Shown piece after piece: positions 16,531-25,947 of a DNA stretch of 64,000 bases. The notes beneath the pieces are model-generated. The model worked only from the letters and a program-made list of their open reading frames with translations, was not told the origin of the DNA and searched no databases. Made by a program: the position numbers and the translations under genes. How positions within the stretch are numbered: the stretch's first letter is position 1; the number at the start of each line of letters is the position of its first letter. Source of the DNA: Haemophilus parainfluenzae (GTDB lineage: Bacteria; Pseudomonadota; Gammaproteobacteria; Enterobacterales; Pasteurellaceae). The stretch is from contig NZ_LR134481.1 of NCBI RefSeq assembly GCF_900638025.1, forward strand, positions 682,001-746,000. Direction: 5' to 3'.

Positions 16531-16550
16531 CTAAAGGCAAGATCTGCCGC

Positions 16551-16688
16551 TAGATAGCGCGTCTCCTGACGCGTGCTTGAATCTAACTAAAATAGACAAA
16601 CTGAATAAAGTTGTTAATGAAAATAGTAAAAATCTGAATTAAATCAATTTGATGTTTTAAGCGCGCGTTAGGAAACGCGCACTATCTG
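16551..16688. repeat. REPIN-like element: two inverted palindromic ends around ~85 bases
   Basis: Left end 16551-16576 (TAGATAGCGCGTCTCCTGACGCGTGC) and right end 16661-16688 are imperfect inverted copies of each other, and each is itself a hairpin (CGCGTC-TCCT-GACGCG; GCGCGTT-AGGA-AACGCGC). The AT-rich interior reads LTKIDKLNKVVNENSKNLN-stop, possibly a toxin-tail scrap. Paired REP-like hairpins in inverted orientation are the REPIN/BIME layout. Confidence 0.6.
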
Positions 16689-16690
16689 AG

Positions 16691-16753
16691 GCTTTATCCG
16701 ATGTAATGTCATCAGATATGTTTGAACTTTTGATGAAAATAGGAGGTAAATAA
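16691..16753 (+). pseudogene. Toxin-tail remnant before the second lipoprotein
   Basis: Twenty open codons ending ...FELLMKIGGK-stop, one base before the next ATG, and containing its AGGAGG ribosome site. Same layout as the other tail/immunity junctions. Confidence 0.4.
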
Positions 16754-16754
16754 A

Positions 16755-17120
16755 ATGAGATACACCTTATTTCTTCTTTGCTTTATATTAAACGGATGTT
16801 GGTATTCAAACGGATGTTTTTATACTCCACAAATGGTTAATTGTGTTGATAAGGGGAAAGAATATCCATTAATTGCAGGATATCAAAAAAAAGAACTACT
16901 AGGGCATACAAACTCAAAACAACGATAAAAAGATTTTGTTTCTTGTGGAGGAAGGGATGGTGATATAAATCTACACTACTATCCGCAAAACTATCAAATA
17001 AATGACAAAAGATATAAAAATCTTGATGAATGTATGAATACTAAGGGGTATATATATCTTTCTCCCGCTGAATGTGGCTATCAAGATCCTAAGTGGGATA
17101 AGGGAAAATGTAACTTATAA
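16755..17120 (+). pseudogene. Small lipoprotein gene interrupted by an in-frame stop
   Basis: Starts with AGGAGG ahead of ATG and a short signal ending FILNGC (lipobox, Cys15). The frame hits TAA at 16926-16928 after 57 codons, then continues open for 63 codons in the same frame to a second stop at 17118-17120. The downstream part keeps the Cys-rich character (VSCGGRDGDIN, LDECMNTKGY, PAECGYQD, KGKCNL) seen in the lipoprotein at 16097, so a single nonsense mutation appears to have broken a related gene. A sequencing error could give the same picture. Confidence 0.6.
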
Positions 17121-17144
17121 AGCATTGAATTTATTATTTAAATA

Positions 17145-17190
17145 GAGTGTGGTCAATTTTCAAAGAGCTTTAAAACTTCTCAAAAATTGA
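17145..17190. repeat. Decayed copy of the cassette-end USS repeat
   Basis: GAGTGTGGTCAATTTTCAAAG followed by the spacer and CTCAAAAATTGA matches the element at 5066-5125. The right-hand USS is replaced by the insertion-sequence end at 17189. Confidence 0.6.
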
Positions 17191-17211
17191 TCTGCACCCC
17201 AAAAGTTGGAC
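17189..17211. mobile_element. Remnant end of an IS3-type insertion sequence or MITE
   Basis: GATCTGCACCCCAAAAGTTGG resembles IS3/IS150-type terminal inverted repeats and matches the end of the palindromic element at 47879-47920. It cuts off the right half of the cassette-end repeat. No transposase remains. Confidence 0.5.
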
Positions 17212-17297
17212 TATACAATGAGGTCAAAAATGTTGATGCGGCAATTGCATTATTAAATGCGGGAGCGGATAACGTATTTATAGCAAAATATCTGTAA
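17202..17297 (+). pseudogene. Short remnant resembling an ankyrin-repeat C-terminus
   Basis: About 31 open codons, KVGLYNEVKNVDAAIALLNAGAD..., stop at 17295-17297. The VDAAIALLNAGAD stretch looks like an ankyrin repeat. No start and too short for a firm call. A USS overlaps the region just after the stop. Confidence 0.35.
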
Positions 17298-17357
17298 TTT
17301 TGACCGCACTTTTCTAATCGATTACAATCCACTTATCCTAGCTCATGAAATTTTATT

Positions 17358-17861
17358 GTGAAAATTAAAACCTTATTAAAAAATGCGATTTCGCTCTTGC
17401 TGACGTTAATTATCGTCAGCAGTATTCTCGATTTTATTCGTAAACCCAATATTCCCCCTGAAATCAATGCGACAGCACTTTATGATTTACAGGGGAATGC
17501 CTTCTTTTTGCCTCAATTAGATCAAGCTAAGCCGACAATCATTTATTTCTGGGGAAGTTGGTGTGGTTATTGTCGTTATACTTCTCCAGCGATTAATTCA
17601 CTGTCAGAGGAAGGCTATCCGGTAATCTCTGTCGCACTACGTTCGGGGACAAATAAGGACGTGGAGGATTATTTAAAAACCCATCACTATCAGTTTACAA
17701 CGGTGAATGATCCGCAAGGCAAGATTGCGGATCAATGGCAGGTGAATGTGACACCAACAATTATTATTTTAAATAAAGGAAAAATGGATTTGGCCACAAC
17801 GGGCTGGACAAGTTACTGGGGCTTAAAAGTGCGGTTGTTTTTCACAGAGTTTTTTGGCTAA
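17358..17861 (+). CDS. Membrane-anchored thioredoxin-like protein (ScsD-like)
   Basis: A 167-residue periplasmic thiol-disulphide protein. The N-terminal hydrophobic helix (residues ~7-26) anchors it, and the thioredoxin domain carries WGSWCGYCR, a CxxC redox centre, and the cis-Pro segment [13 protein letters not shown] start chosen because no in-frame ATG precedes it. The 3' end contains a USS that encodes KVRLF. It matches the H. influenzae gene next to hldD (HI1115, from memory) and marks the right edge of the CDI region and return to core sequence. Role probably reduction or oxidation of periplasmic disulphides. Confidence 0.85.
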   Translation: MKIKTLLKNAISLLLTLIIVSSILDFIRKPNIPPEINATALYDLQGNAFFLPQLDQAKPTIIYFWGSWCGYCRYTSPAINSLSEEGYPVISVALRSGTNKDVEDYLKTHHYQFTTVNDPQGKIADQWQVNVTPTIIILNKGKMDLATTGWTSYWGLKVRLFFTEFFG

Positions 17862-17913
17862 GCGGTACAAAATCTATTACAATACACAGACTTATTTTAA
17901 AGAGGGCAGAATT

Positions 17914-18840
17914 ATGATTATCGTAACAGGTGGCGCCGGTTTTATCGGCAGTAATATCGTTAAAGCATTAAACGATATGGGACGCAAAGATATTTTAGTG
18001 GTGGATAACTTAAAAGACGGGACTAAATTCATTAACTTAGTGGATCTTGATATTGCGGATTACTGCGATAAAGAAGACTTCATTGGATCTATTATTGCTG
18101 GTGATGATTTAGGCGAAATCGATGCGGTATTCCATGAAGGGGCATGCTCAGCGACCACTGAATGGGACGGCAAATACATCATGCATAATAACTACGAGTA
18201 TTCAAAAGAGTTATTGCATTACTGTTTAGATCGTCAAATTCCGTTCTTGTATGCATCAAGTGCGGCAACTTATGGCGATAAAACTGAATTCCGTGAAGAG
18301 CGTGAATTTGAAGGCCCATTGAATGTGTACGGTTATTCTAAATTCTTATTCGACCAATATGTGCGTGCGATTTTACCTGAAGCGCAATCACCGGTATGTG
18401 GTTTCCGTTATTTCAACGTGTATGGTCCGCGTGAAGGTCACAAAGATTCAATGGCAAGTGTGGCATTCCACTTAAATAACCAAATCCTGAAAGGCGAAAA
18501 TCCAAAATTATTTGCAGGCAGTGAACATTTCCGCCGTGATTTCGTTTATGTAGGTGATGTGGCTCAAGTCAACATTTGGTGCTGGCAAAATGGCATTTCT
18601 GGTATCTTCAACTGTGGTACCGGCAATGCCGAGTCTTTCGCAGAAGTGGCGAAAGCGGTAATTAAATTCCACGGTAAAGGCGCAGTGGAAACTATTCCAT
18701 TCCCAGAGCATTTGAAATCTCGCTATCAAGAATATACGCAAGCAGATTTAACGAAACTTCGCGCAACTGGCTACGACAAACCATTTAAAACTGTCGCGGA
18801 AGGTGTGGCTGAATATATGGCTTGGTTGAATAGAAAATAA
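17914..18840 (+). CDS. hldD: ADP-L-glycero-D-manno-heptose 6-epimerase
   Basis: Last step in making ADP-L-glycero-D-manno-heptose for the LPS inner core. 308 residues. The Rossmann motif TGGAGFIGS is at residues 5-13, the catalytic YGYSK is in the centre, and the extended short-chain dehydrogenase fold runs through [17 protein letters not shown] 17914 is chosen because AGAGGG precedes it and the protein then begins with the nucleotide-binding strand. It is also called rfaD. Its partners waaF and waaC lie at 30-33 kb, beyond the xylose genes. Confidence 0.96.
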   Translation: MIIVTGGAGFIGSNIVKALNDMGRKDILVVDNLKDGTKFINLVDLDIADYCDKEDFIGSIIAGDDLGEIDAVFHEGACSATTEWDGKYIMHNNYEYSKELLHYCLDRQIPFLYASSAATYGDKTEFREEREFEGPLNVYGYSKFLFDQYVRAILPEAQSPVCGFRYFNVYGPREGHKDSMASVAFHLNNQILKGENPKLFAGSEHFRRDFVYVGDVAQVNIWCWQNGISGIFNCGTGNAESFAEVAKAVIKFHGKGAVETIPFPEHLKSRYQEYTQADLTKLRATGYDKPFKTVAEGVAEYMAWLNRK

Positions 18841-18854
18841 ATTATTAATGTAGT

Positions 18855-18889
18855 AAATCCCCTATAGACTCTCGGTATAGGGGATTTTG
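18855..18889. terminator. Bidirectional terminator between hldD and xylB
   Basis: AATCCCCTATA/TATAGGGGATT stem followed by TTTTG; it serves both convergent genes. Confidence 0.85.
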
Positions 18890-18890
18890 T

Positions 18891-20372
18891 TTAGTATAAC
18901 TGTGATAAATGTTTTAAATAACGCTCGTAAGCACTTTGATAATTTTTCACCTGTGATAAGTTGGGGTAAGTTTTGGAGTTTTCATCTAAGTGAATGAAGG
19001 TTTCACATAAAATTTTTAGTTCTCCTTCTCCATTTGCCCACATAGCTTGAATTGCTCCTCCTAATGCAGCAGCTTCTTCTTCCTGCAAACATACCACTTC
19101 GGAATTCATCACATCAGCAACCATTTGCCGCCAAAATGAGCTTTTCGCTCCACCTCCAATTAGGCGAATTTGTGAGGTTTTGAGTCCTGCTTGATGAAAT
19201 AAATCTAAGCCATAGCGAAGCGTAAAAGTGGCACCTTCCATCATTGCTCGACAAAGATTTTCTCGTGTGAAATTACTTGAATCTAATCCTAAAATACTCG
19301 CTTTTGTATTGGGTAAAGGTGGAACTCTTTCACCATTAAAGAATGGCAAAATAGTGATGCCATTCGCACCGATAGGTGCTTGTTGAGCAAGTTGATTTAA
19401 TTCTTCAATATCAATATTGAGCAAATTCATTAGCTGTTTATTTGAGGAGGTTATATTCATAACACAAACTAGTGGTAACCAGCCATTATTACTTGAACAA
19501 AAATTTGCGATCATTGGTGGTAAATTAAGTAATGGCTTTTGCGTATAAGCATACAAGGTACCAGAAGTACCGAGACTCATCGTAGCAATCCCTTCTCGAA
19601 TATTTCCTGTACCAATTGCTCCCATCATATTATCGCCTCCACCTGTGGAGACGATGACATTATCATTAAAACCAAATAAAGTCGCAATTTCAGGTTTAAT
19701 CACACCGATTTTTTGTTCGGCAGAAAGTAATTTAGGTAACACTTCATCCATATTTAATTCTGGCGCAAGATATTTGAAGACTTCTCTTTTCCATTCTCTT
19801 TTCACAACATCGAAATAACCACTACCGGAAGCATCACCAAATTCAGTGCAGAATTTTCCTGTTAGCCAATAATTTAGATAATCGTGTGGCAGCATAATTT
19901 TGCGAATATTGGCAAATTTGTCAGGATAATTTTGACGAAACCAACTCAGTTTTGAAGCTGTGTAACCAGTTTGGCAAATAATACCTAATTTTTCAAATAC
20001 GGCTGTTTGTCCGCCTAATTTTTCGATCAGTATATCATTTTCCGTAGCGGTTTCTGTATCACACCAAAGCTTAGCCTTATATAGAGGACGATCATTTTTA
20101 TCTAACATTACTAGTCCATGTTGTTGTCCTGAAATGCCTATTCCCTTCACTAATTTAGGTGAAAAGTGCGGTGAATTTTTTGCCTGTTTCAATGCACTCT
20201 GTAATGCTTGTTGTAATGCCTCAATCCACCAATTTGGTTGTTGTTCACGTCTTCCATTGGATTGTGTAATTAATTCATGTTTTGCGTAACCAACTCCAAT
20301 CACTTTTTTTTGGACAGAATCAAGCACTATTGCCTTTGTCCCTTGTGTACCACAATCAATTCCTATATACAT
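18891..20372 (-). CDS. xylB: Xylulokinase
   Basis: Phosphorylates D-xylulose to xylulose-5-phosphate, feeding the pentose phosphate pathway. 493 residues of the FGGY kinase family: GIDCGTQGTKAIV at the N-terminus, GISGQQHGLV, GGGDNMMGAIGTG, and IRLIGGGAKSSFWRQM near the C-terminal ATP site. ATG 20372 is chosen because TTTAGGAGACATTAT precedes it. It follows xylA in the same direction; the gap holds paired USSs that may lower read-through. Confidence 0.95.
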   Translation of the reverse strand: MYIGIDCGTQGTKAIVLDSVQKKVIGVGYAKHELITQSNGRREQQPNWWIEALQQALQSALKQAKNSPHFSPKLVKGIGISGQQHGLVMLDKNDRPLYKAKLWCDTETATENDILIEKLGGQTAVFEKLGIICQTGYTASKLSWFRQNYPDKFANIRKIMLPHDYLNYWLTGKFCTEFGDASGSGYFDVVKREWKREVFKYLAPELNMDEVLPKLLSAEQKIGVIKPEIATLFGFNDNVIVSTGGGDNMMGAIGTGNIREGIATMSLGTSGTLYAYTQKPLLNLPPMIANFCSSNNGWLPLVCVMNITSSNKQLMNLLNIDIEELNQLAQQAPIGANGITILPFFNGERVPPLPNTKASILGLDSSNFTRENLCRAMMEGATFTLRYGLDLFHQAGLKTSQIRLIGGGAKSSFWRQMVADVMNSEVVCLQEEEAAALGGAIQAMWANGEGELKILCETFIHLDENSKTYPNLSQVKNYQSAYERYLKHLSQLY

Positions 20373-20390
20373 AATGTCTCCTAAAATAAA

Positions 20391-20420
20391 AAAGTGCGGT
20401 GAAATACAACCGCACTTTTG
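20391..20420. terminator. Paired USS hairpin between xylA and xylB
   Basis: AAAGTGCGGT (20391-20400) and ACCGCACTTT (20409-20418) form a tight stem in the intergenic gap of an operon, so it is probably an attenuator or processing site. Confidence 0.6.
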
Positions 20421-20428
20421 CTTCATTT

Positions 20429-21748
20429 TTAGCTATAAATAACTTGGTTTACCAAATTTTCCAAATATTCTTGCTGACCTGAAACTGGTTTTGGCGCTAA
20501 ATCTTTTTGTTGGACTAGTTGCGCAAGTGTTTCAAGTGAAGTTTTTCCTTGCAAAATATGTTGGCCAAGTTCACTATTCCAACCTGCATAGCGTTCATTA
20601 ACAATTTTTTGTAAGGTTTCCTCTTGTAACATTTTTGCTGCACGTTTTAAGGATAATGCCAATACATCAATTGCACCGATATGAGCGTAAAATAAATCAT
20701 AAGGATCAATACTTTGTCGGCGAATTTTCGCATCAAAATTAAAACCTCCAGTAGTAAAACCACCATGTTTTAAAATTTCATACATAACTAACGTGTTTTC
20801 TTCAACACTATTTGGGAATTGGTCGGTATCCCAGCCTAATTGTGGATCGCCACGATTAGCATCAATTGAGCCAAAAATATCTAATGCACAAGCTGTTGCA
20901 ATTTCATGTTGAAAGGTATGGCCAGCAAGCGTCGCGTGGTTAGCTTCAATATTAACTTTAATTTCTTTTTCTAAACCAAATTGTTTTAGGAAACCATACA
21001 CTGTTGCCACATCATAATCATATTGATGTTTAGTTGGTTCTTGCGGTTTTGGCTCAATTAATAATGTACCTTTAAACCCAATTTTATGCTTATGTTCTAC
21101 CACCATTTGCATAAAACGACCAATTTGTTCACGTTCACGTTTCAAATCGGTATTCAATAAAGTTTCATATCCCTCACGCCCACCCCATAATACGTAATTT
21201 TCTCCACCTAAACGTTGAGTGGCATTCATCGCATTAAACACTTGTGTTGCAGCCCAAGCAAAAACCTCAGGATTAGGATTGGTTGCTGCACCAGACATAT
21301 AACGAGGATTAGTAAAACAATTTGCAGTTCCCCATAAGAGTTTTACACCCGTTTCTACTTGTTTGCGTTCTAAAATATCAACAATATGATGAAAATTTTG
21401 TACATATTCCCGCACTGAATTACCTTCAGGTGCAATATCGACGTCATGAAAACAATAATAAGGCACGCCTAACTTATTCAAAAACTCAAAAGCAATATCG
21501 GCTTTTTGTTCTGCGCCAGCAAGCAAATTTGGATTTTTCTGCCAACTTCGTTCCAAAGAACCTAGCCCAAACATATCATTCCCATTCCAGCAAAAGGTAT
21601 GCCAATAACACACAGCTAAGCGTAAATGTTCAGCCATAGTTTTACCTAAAATTACTTGATTAGCATCATAATGTTTAAAAGTAAAAGGATTTGTGGATTT
21701 TTCTCCCTCAAAGGAGATTTTTTCAATTTTATCGAAATAGGTTGTCAT
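20429..21748 (-). CDS. xylA: Xylose isomerase
   Basis: Converts D-xylose to D-xylulose in the cytoplasm using divalent metal. 439 residues, normal for the family. Active-site segments visible: [42 protein letters not shown] and [19 protein letters not shown], with metal-binding Glu, Asp and His. AGAGGAAAATG precedes the ATG. Divergent from xylF, sharing the control region at 21761-21878. Confidence 0.97.
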   Translation of the reverse strand: MTTYFDKIEKISFEGEKSTNPFTFKHYDANQVILGKTMAEHLRLAVCYWHTFCWNGNDMFGLGSLERSWQKNPNLLAGAEQKADIAFEFLNKLGVPYYCFHDVDIAPEGNSVREYVQNFHHIVDILERKQVETGVKLLWGTANCFTNPRYMSGAATNPNPEVFAWAATQVFNAMNATQRLGGENYVLWGGREGYETLLNTDLKREREQIGRFMQMVVEHKHKIGFKGTLLIEPKPQEPTKHQYDYDVATVYGFLKQFGLEKEIKVNIEANHATLAGHTFQHEIATACALDIFGSIDANRGDPQLGWDTDQFPNSVEENTLVMYEILKHGGFTTGGFNFDAKIRRQSIDPYDLFYAHIGAIDVLALSLKRAAKMLQEETLQKIVNERYAGWNSELGQHILQGKTSLETLAQLVQQKDLAPKPVSGQQEYLENLVNQVIYS

Positions 21749-21760
21749 AACATTTTCCTC

Positions 21761-21878
21761 TCTAGATGATGAAATTTTTCGTATTTTTGTGAAAAACTAG
21801 CTTTTCATCAATTATGTTATTTAATTTTTCTATGTTGATTATTTGCAACTGTGGAGTGGATCACAGTTGTGAAAAAAC
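21761..21878. promoter_or_regulatory. xylA/xylF divergent control region with CRP site and putative XylR boxes
   Basis: The CRP-like site TGTGGAGTGGATCACA (21850-21865) sits inside the palindrome AACTGTGG...CACAGTT. Nearer xylA are repeated GATGAAA/TTTTCATC half-sites (21766-21808), likely bound by XylR. The whole block recurs at 25749-25866. Confidence 0.75.
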
Positions 21879-21981
21879 GTAATAATGGAGAAAGATTTTA
21901 TAATTGAAAGCCTTTTTTAAAGTGTGAAAACTAACAACTGGAGCAATAACTAGTCCTTCACTTAACTATTGAGGTATCAAT

Positions 21982-22980
21982 ATGAAAATCAAATCAGCTT
22001 TACTTACCCTTGTTGGTGCATTAACTGTATTTAGTAGTTCTGCCCATTCCAAAGATCTTAAAATTGGTTTATCCATTGATGATTTACGTTTAGAAAGATG
22101 GCAAAAAGATCGAGATATTTTCGTAAACAAAGCAGAATCAATGGGTGCAAAAGTATTTGTCCAATCTGCGAATGGTGATGATTCAGCACAAATTTCTCAA
22201 ATCGAAAATATGATCAATAAAAATATTGATGTATTAGTAATTATTCCTCATAACGGTGAAGTATTAAGTAACGTTATTTCTGAAGCTAAAAAGGAAGGAA
22301 TAAAAGTATTAGCGTATGACCGTTTAATCAATAATGCAGATTTAGATTTTTATGTTTCCTTTGATAATGAAAAAGTGGGTGAACTACAAGCTAAAAGTAT
22401 TGTGGCTGTAAAACCAGAAGGTAATTATTTTTTAATGGGGGGATCTCCTGTAGATAATAATGCAAAATTATTTAGAAAAGGGCAAATGAAAGTATTAGAT
22501 CCTTTAATTGCCAGTGGGAAAATTAAGGTTGTAGGAGATCAATGGGTTGATTCTTGGTTAGCTGAAAAAGCGTTACAAATTATGGAAAACGCATTAACAG
22601 CTAATAAAAATAATGTGGATGCTGTTGTTGCATCTAACGATGCTACTGCTGGAGGTGCGATTCAAGCCCTTAGCGCACAAGGCTTATCCGGGAAAGTCGC
22701 AATTTCTGGGCAAGATGCAGATTTAGCTGCAATTAAACGTATTGTCAATGGCTCGCAAACTATGACTGTTTATAAACCAATTACGAAACTTGCAGATAAA
22801 GCGGCAGAAATTGCGGTTGAATTAGGTAAGAATGAAAAAGTAGAAGCTAATGCAGAACTGAATAATGGCTTAAAAAATGTTCCTGCGTATTTACTTGATC
22901 CTATCGCTGTTGATAAACGTAATATTAATGAAACTGTAATTAAAGATGGTTTTCATACTAAGGAAAGTATTTATCACTAA
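21982..22980 (+). CDS. xylF: D-xylose ABC transporter, periplasmic binding protein
   Basis: Captures xylose in the periplasm for XylGH. 332 residues with a signal peptide of about 22-23 residues (ends SSSAHS) and the sugar-binding type I fold: KIGLSIDDLRLERWQKD, the repeated VASNDATAGGAIQAL motif and VAISGQDADLAAIKRI. TGAGGTATCA upstream supplies the ribosome site. First gene of xylFGH. Confidence 0.95.
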   Translation: MKIKSALLTLVGALTVFSSSAHSKDLKIGLSIDDLRLERWQKDRDIFVNKAESMGAKVFVQSANGDDSAQISQIENMINKNIDVLVIIPHNGEVLSNVISEAKKEGIKVLAYDRLINNADLDFYVSFDNEKVGELQAKSIVAVKPEGNYFLMGGSPVDNNAKLFRKGQMKVLDPLIASGKIKVVGDQWVDSWLAEKALQIMENALTANKNNVDAVVASNDATAGGAIQALSAQGLSGKVAISGQDADLAAIKRIVNGSQTMTVYKPITKLADKAAEIAVELGKNEKVEANAELNNGLKNVPAYLLDPIAVDKRNINETVIKDGFHTKESIYH

Positions 22981-22988
22981 CTTTAAGA

Positions 22989-23008
22989 GGGAAGAGAAAA
23001 CTCTTCCC
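22989..23008 (+). promoter_or_regulatory. Intercistronic hairpin between xylF and xylG
   Basis: GGGAAGAG-AAAA-CTCTTCCC. Such hairpins after binding-protein genes stabilise the 5' message and reduce expression of the transporter genes (established for other ABC operons; inferred here). Confidence 0.65.
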
Positions 23009-23030
23009 TTACCTCTTAGGGAGTTAAGAT

Positions 23031-24542
23031 ATGGCATTGTTGGAAATGAAACATATCACAAAAAAATTTGGTGATGTGACCGCACTTCATAATATATCTA
23101 TTGAATTAGAAGCGGGGGAAATTTTATCTTTATGTGGTGAAAATGGATCTGGAAAATCTACATTAATGAAAATACTTTGCGGTATTTATCCTTGTGGAGA
23201 TTACAGCGGTGATATTTACTTTTCTGAAAGTGAACTAAAAGCAAGGAATATTAGAGATACTGAAGAAAAAGGCATTTCAATTATTCATCAAGAACTTACT
23301 CTCGTAAAGAATATGTCTGTATTGGAGAATATTTTTTTGGGTAACGAAATAACCCATAAAGGTTTGACAGCAGATAATGAAATGTACTTACGTTGCAAAA
23401 ATTTATTACAGCAGGTGCAATTAGATGTCGATCCCAATACACGAGTAGGAGAATTAGGTTTAGGGCAACAGCAATTAGTTGAAATAGCTAAGGCTTTAAA
23501 TAAACAAGTAAGACTTCTTATCTTAGATGAACCAACGGCTTCACTTACCGAAAAAGAAACGGAAATTTTGTTAAATCTTATTAAGGATCTTAAAGCACAC
23601 AATATCGCTTGTATCTATATTTCCCATAAACTCAATGAAGTTAAGGCGATATCTGACAAAATTTGTGTCATTCGTGATGGTGAACATGTTGGTACGAAAG
23701 ACGCTTCAACAATGACAGAAGATGACATTATCACCATGATGGTAGGTCGGGAAATTACCTCACTTTATCTACATGAACCTCATGAAATCAAAGATGAAAT
23801 TTTACGAGTAGAAAATCTTTCTGCTTGGCATCCAATCAATACACATATTAAGCGTGTTGATAACGTAAGTTTTAGTCTTCATGAGGGGGAAATTTTAGGT
23901 GTTGCAGGTTTAGTTGGTTCAGGTCGTACAGACATGGTGCAATGCTTATTTGGGTCTTATGAAGGTAAGTTTGAAGGAAATATTTTTATCAATCAAAAAC
24001 AAGTAAATATCAAAAATTGTGCCCAAGCGATTGAACATAAAATTGTGATGGTTCCTGAAGATCGGAAGAAACACGGCATTGTTTCTATTATGGGAGTTGG
24101 CAAAAACATTACGCTTTCTTCTTTGAAATCTTATTGTTTCGGAAAAATGGTAGTTAATGAAGCAAAAGAAGAGCAAATAATTGGCTCAGCCATCAAACGA
24201 CTAAAGGTGAAAACTTTTTCACCAGATTTGCCAATAGGACGACTTAGTGGCGGTAATCAACAGAAAGCGATCCTTGCAAAATGTTTATTGTTAAATCCTA
24301 AAATACTGATTTTAGATGAACCAACAAGAGGAATTGATGTTGGTGCGAAATATGAAATTTATAAGTTAATTAACCAATTAGCACAAGAAGGGATTGCTAT
24401 TATTGTCATTTCATCAGAACTACCAGAGGTTTTAGGCATTAGTGATAGAGTTCTTGTTATGCATCAAGGTAAACTTAAAGCTAGTCTTATCAATACTGCT
24501 CTTACTCAAGAACAAGTTATGGAAACAGCAATTAAGGAGTAA
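23031..24542 (+). CDS. xylG: D-xylose ABC transporter, ATP-binding protein
   Basis: A 503-residue duplicated ATPase of the sugar (CUT2) class. The first domain has Walker [10 protein letters not shown], signature [15 protein letters not shown] and Walker [12 protein letters not shown]. The second has the degenerate Walker [10 protein letters not shown], signature [15 protein letters not shown] and [10 protein letters not shown]. Energises xylose uptake with XylF and XylH. GGGAG ribosome site upstream. It lies 50 bases after xylF and 3 bases before xylH. Confidence 0.95.
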   Translation: MALLEMKHITKKFGDVTALHNISIELEAGEILSLCGENGSGKSTLMKILCGIYPCGDYSGDIYFSESELKARNIRDTEEKGISIIHQELTLVKNMSVLENIFLGNEITHKGLTADNEMYLRCKNLLQQVQLDVDPNTRVGELGLGQQQLVEIAKALNKQVRLLILDEPTASLTEKETEILLNLIKDLKAHNIACIYISHKLNEVKAISDKICVIRDGEHVGTKDASTMTEDDIITMMVGREITSLYLHEPHEIKDEILRVENLSAWHPINTHIKRVDNVSFSLHEGEILGVAGLVGSGRTDMVQCLFGSYEGKFEGNIFINQKQVNIKNCAQAIEHKIVMVPEDRKKHGIVSIMGVGKNITLSSLKSYCFGKMVVNEAKEEQIIGSAIKRLKVKTFSPDLPIGRLSGGNQQKAILAKCLLLNPKILILDEPTRGIDVGAKYEIYKLINQLAQEGIAIIVISSELPEVLGISDRVLVMHQGKLKASLINTALTQEQVMETAIKE

Positions 24543-24545
24543 TCT

Positions 24546-25673
24546 ATGTTTAAGTTAAAATCCGTAAATTTACAAGTTTACATTATGTTAATAGCTATTG
24601 CAGTCATTATGGCATTCTTTAGTGTTGCTACTGATGGCGCTTATTTAAGTGCAAGAAATATTTCTAACTTGTTACGCCAAACTTCAATTACTGGCATTCT
24701 TGCAATTGGAATGGTTTTTGTCATTATTTCTGCTGAAATTGACTTATCTGTTGGTTCACTTATGGGCTTACTGGGAGGATTTGCAGCTATTGCCGATGTT
24801 TGGTGGGGCTTTCCATTACCTGTAACTATTATTGCAACAATTGCTCTTGGTTTAATTTTTGGTATTTGGAATGGTTGGTGGGTGGCTTATCGCAAAGTGC
24901 CATCCTTCATTGTTACACTTGCAGGTTATCTCGCATTCCGTGGAATTTTGATTGGTTTGACTAATGGCACAACTGTATCTCCTATTAGTGGAACTATGAC
25001 AGTTATTGGGCAAGGTTATTTATCAGATATTGCAGGGTTTATCTTAGGTGGTATTGCAGTTATTGGATTTGTTCTTTGGGGAAATTATCAACGTAGAAGT
25101 CGCCAGCAGCTTCAGCTGGAAGTGTCTGCATTATCAAAAGATTTTACGAAATATGCTTTGTTTGCAGTAATTGTATTAGGAGCAATTTATTTACTTAATG
25201 ATTATCGTGGCATTCCATTTCCTGTTTTAGTACTGGCAGTTCTTGCAATCTTAGGGTTATTCCTCTCTCGTAAAACTTCATTCGGCCGCCACGTTTATGC
25301 GATTGGTGGCAATATTGATGCGGCAAAATTATCTGGTATTAATGTAGAGAAAACAAAACTGATTATCTTTGCAATGAATGGTGTGTTAGTTGCAATAGCA
25401 GGGTTGATTTTAAGTGCTCGTTTAGGTGCAGGCTCACCATCGGCAGGGCAAAATGCAGAACTAGATGCGATTGCAGCTTGTGTCATTGGAGGGGCAAGCT
25501 TAGCTGGTGGTGTAGGAAGTGTGTTTGGGGTTGTTATTGGCGCACTTATCATCGCATCGCTTGATAATGGTATGAGTATGCTTGATGTGCCAACTTTTTG
25601 GCAATATATTGTCAAAGGTGCCATTTTGTTACTTGCTGTATGGATAGATACTAGTAATAAGAAAAAGATGTAA
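24546..25673 (+). CDS. xylH: D-xylose ABC transporter, permease
   Basis: A 375-residue integral membrane protein with about ten helices, with the permease signatures [20 protein letters not shown] and [18 protein letters not shown] of the ribose/xylose family. Forms the channel for XylFG. Starts 3 bases after the xylG stop, with GGAG at the xylG end. Confidence 0.95.
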   Translation: MFKLKSVNLQVYIMLIAIAVIMAFFSVATDGAYLSARNISNLLRQTSITGILAIGMVFVIISAEIDLSVGSLMGLLGGFAAIADVWWGFPLPVTIIATIALGLIFGIWNGWWVAYRKVPSFIVTLAGYLAFRGILIGLTNGTTVSPISGTMTVIGQGYLSDIAGFILGGIAVIGFVLWGNYQRRSRQQLQLEVSALSKDFTKYALFAVIVLGAIYLLNDYRGIPFPVLVLAVLAILGLFLSRKTSFGRHVYAIGGNIDAAKLSGINVEKTKLIIFAMNGVLVAIAGLILSARLGAGSPSAGQNAELDAIAACVIGGASLAGGVGSVFGVVIGALIIASLDNGMSMLDVPTFWQYIVKGAILLLAVWIDTSNKKKM

Positions 25674-25685
25674 TTATTAATTTTA

Positions 25686-25716
25686 AACCGTCATTTATAA
25701 AATGGCGGTTTTTTAA
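25686..25716 (+). terminator. Terminator of xylFGH
   Basis: AACCGTCATTT-ATAA-AATGGCGGTT followed by TTTT. Confidence 0.88.
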
Positions 25717-25748
25717 TTTTATAGAAATGGTTACCTAACATACTGCTT

Positions 25749-25866
25749 TCTAGATGATGAAGTTTTTCATCTTTTTATGAAAAAACAAGTTCTTATCCGT
25801 TACATTATTTAATTTTTTATAGTGATTATTTACAATTGTGGACTAGATCACAGTTGTGAAAAAAAG
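25749..25866 (+). promoter_or_regulatory. Duplicate of the xylose control region upstream of aminotransferase-nhaC
   Basis: From TCTAGATGATGAAGTTTTTC to CACAGTTGTGAAAAAA this is largely the same sequence as 21761-21878, including a CRP-like site (TGTGGACTAGATCACA, 25837-25852). It sits 93 bases before the aminotransferase start, comparable to its distance from xylF. Confidence 0.75.
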
Positions 25867-25947
25867 TAATAGATAAAGTAGTTTTAGTAATTTTAATTCT
25901 TTTCTTCTTTGACTAAAGTAAATTTTCCTTATGTATCAGGAGGAATA

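Noticed and set aside
1..17357. CRISPR array suspected from many repeats
   Set aside because: The repeats are cdiA copies and terminator/USS elements of variable length with unequal spacing; no short regular repeat-spacer units.
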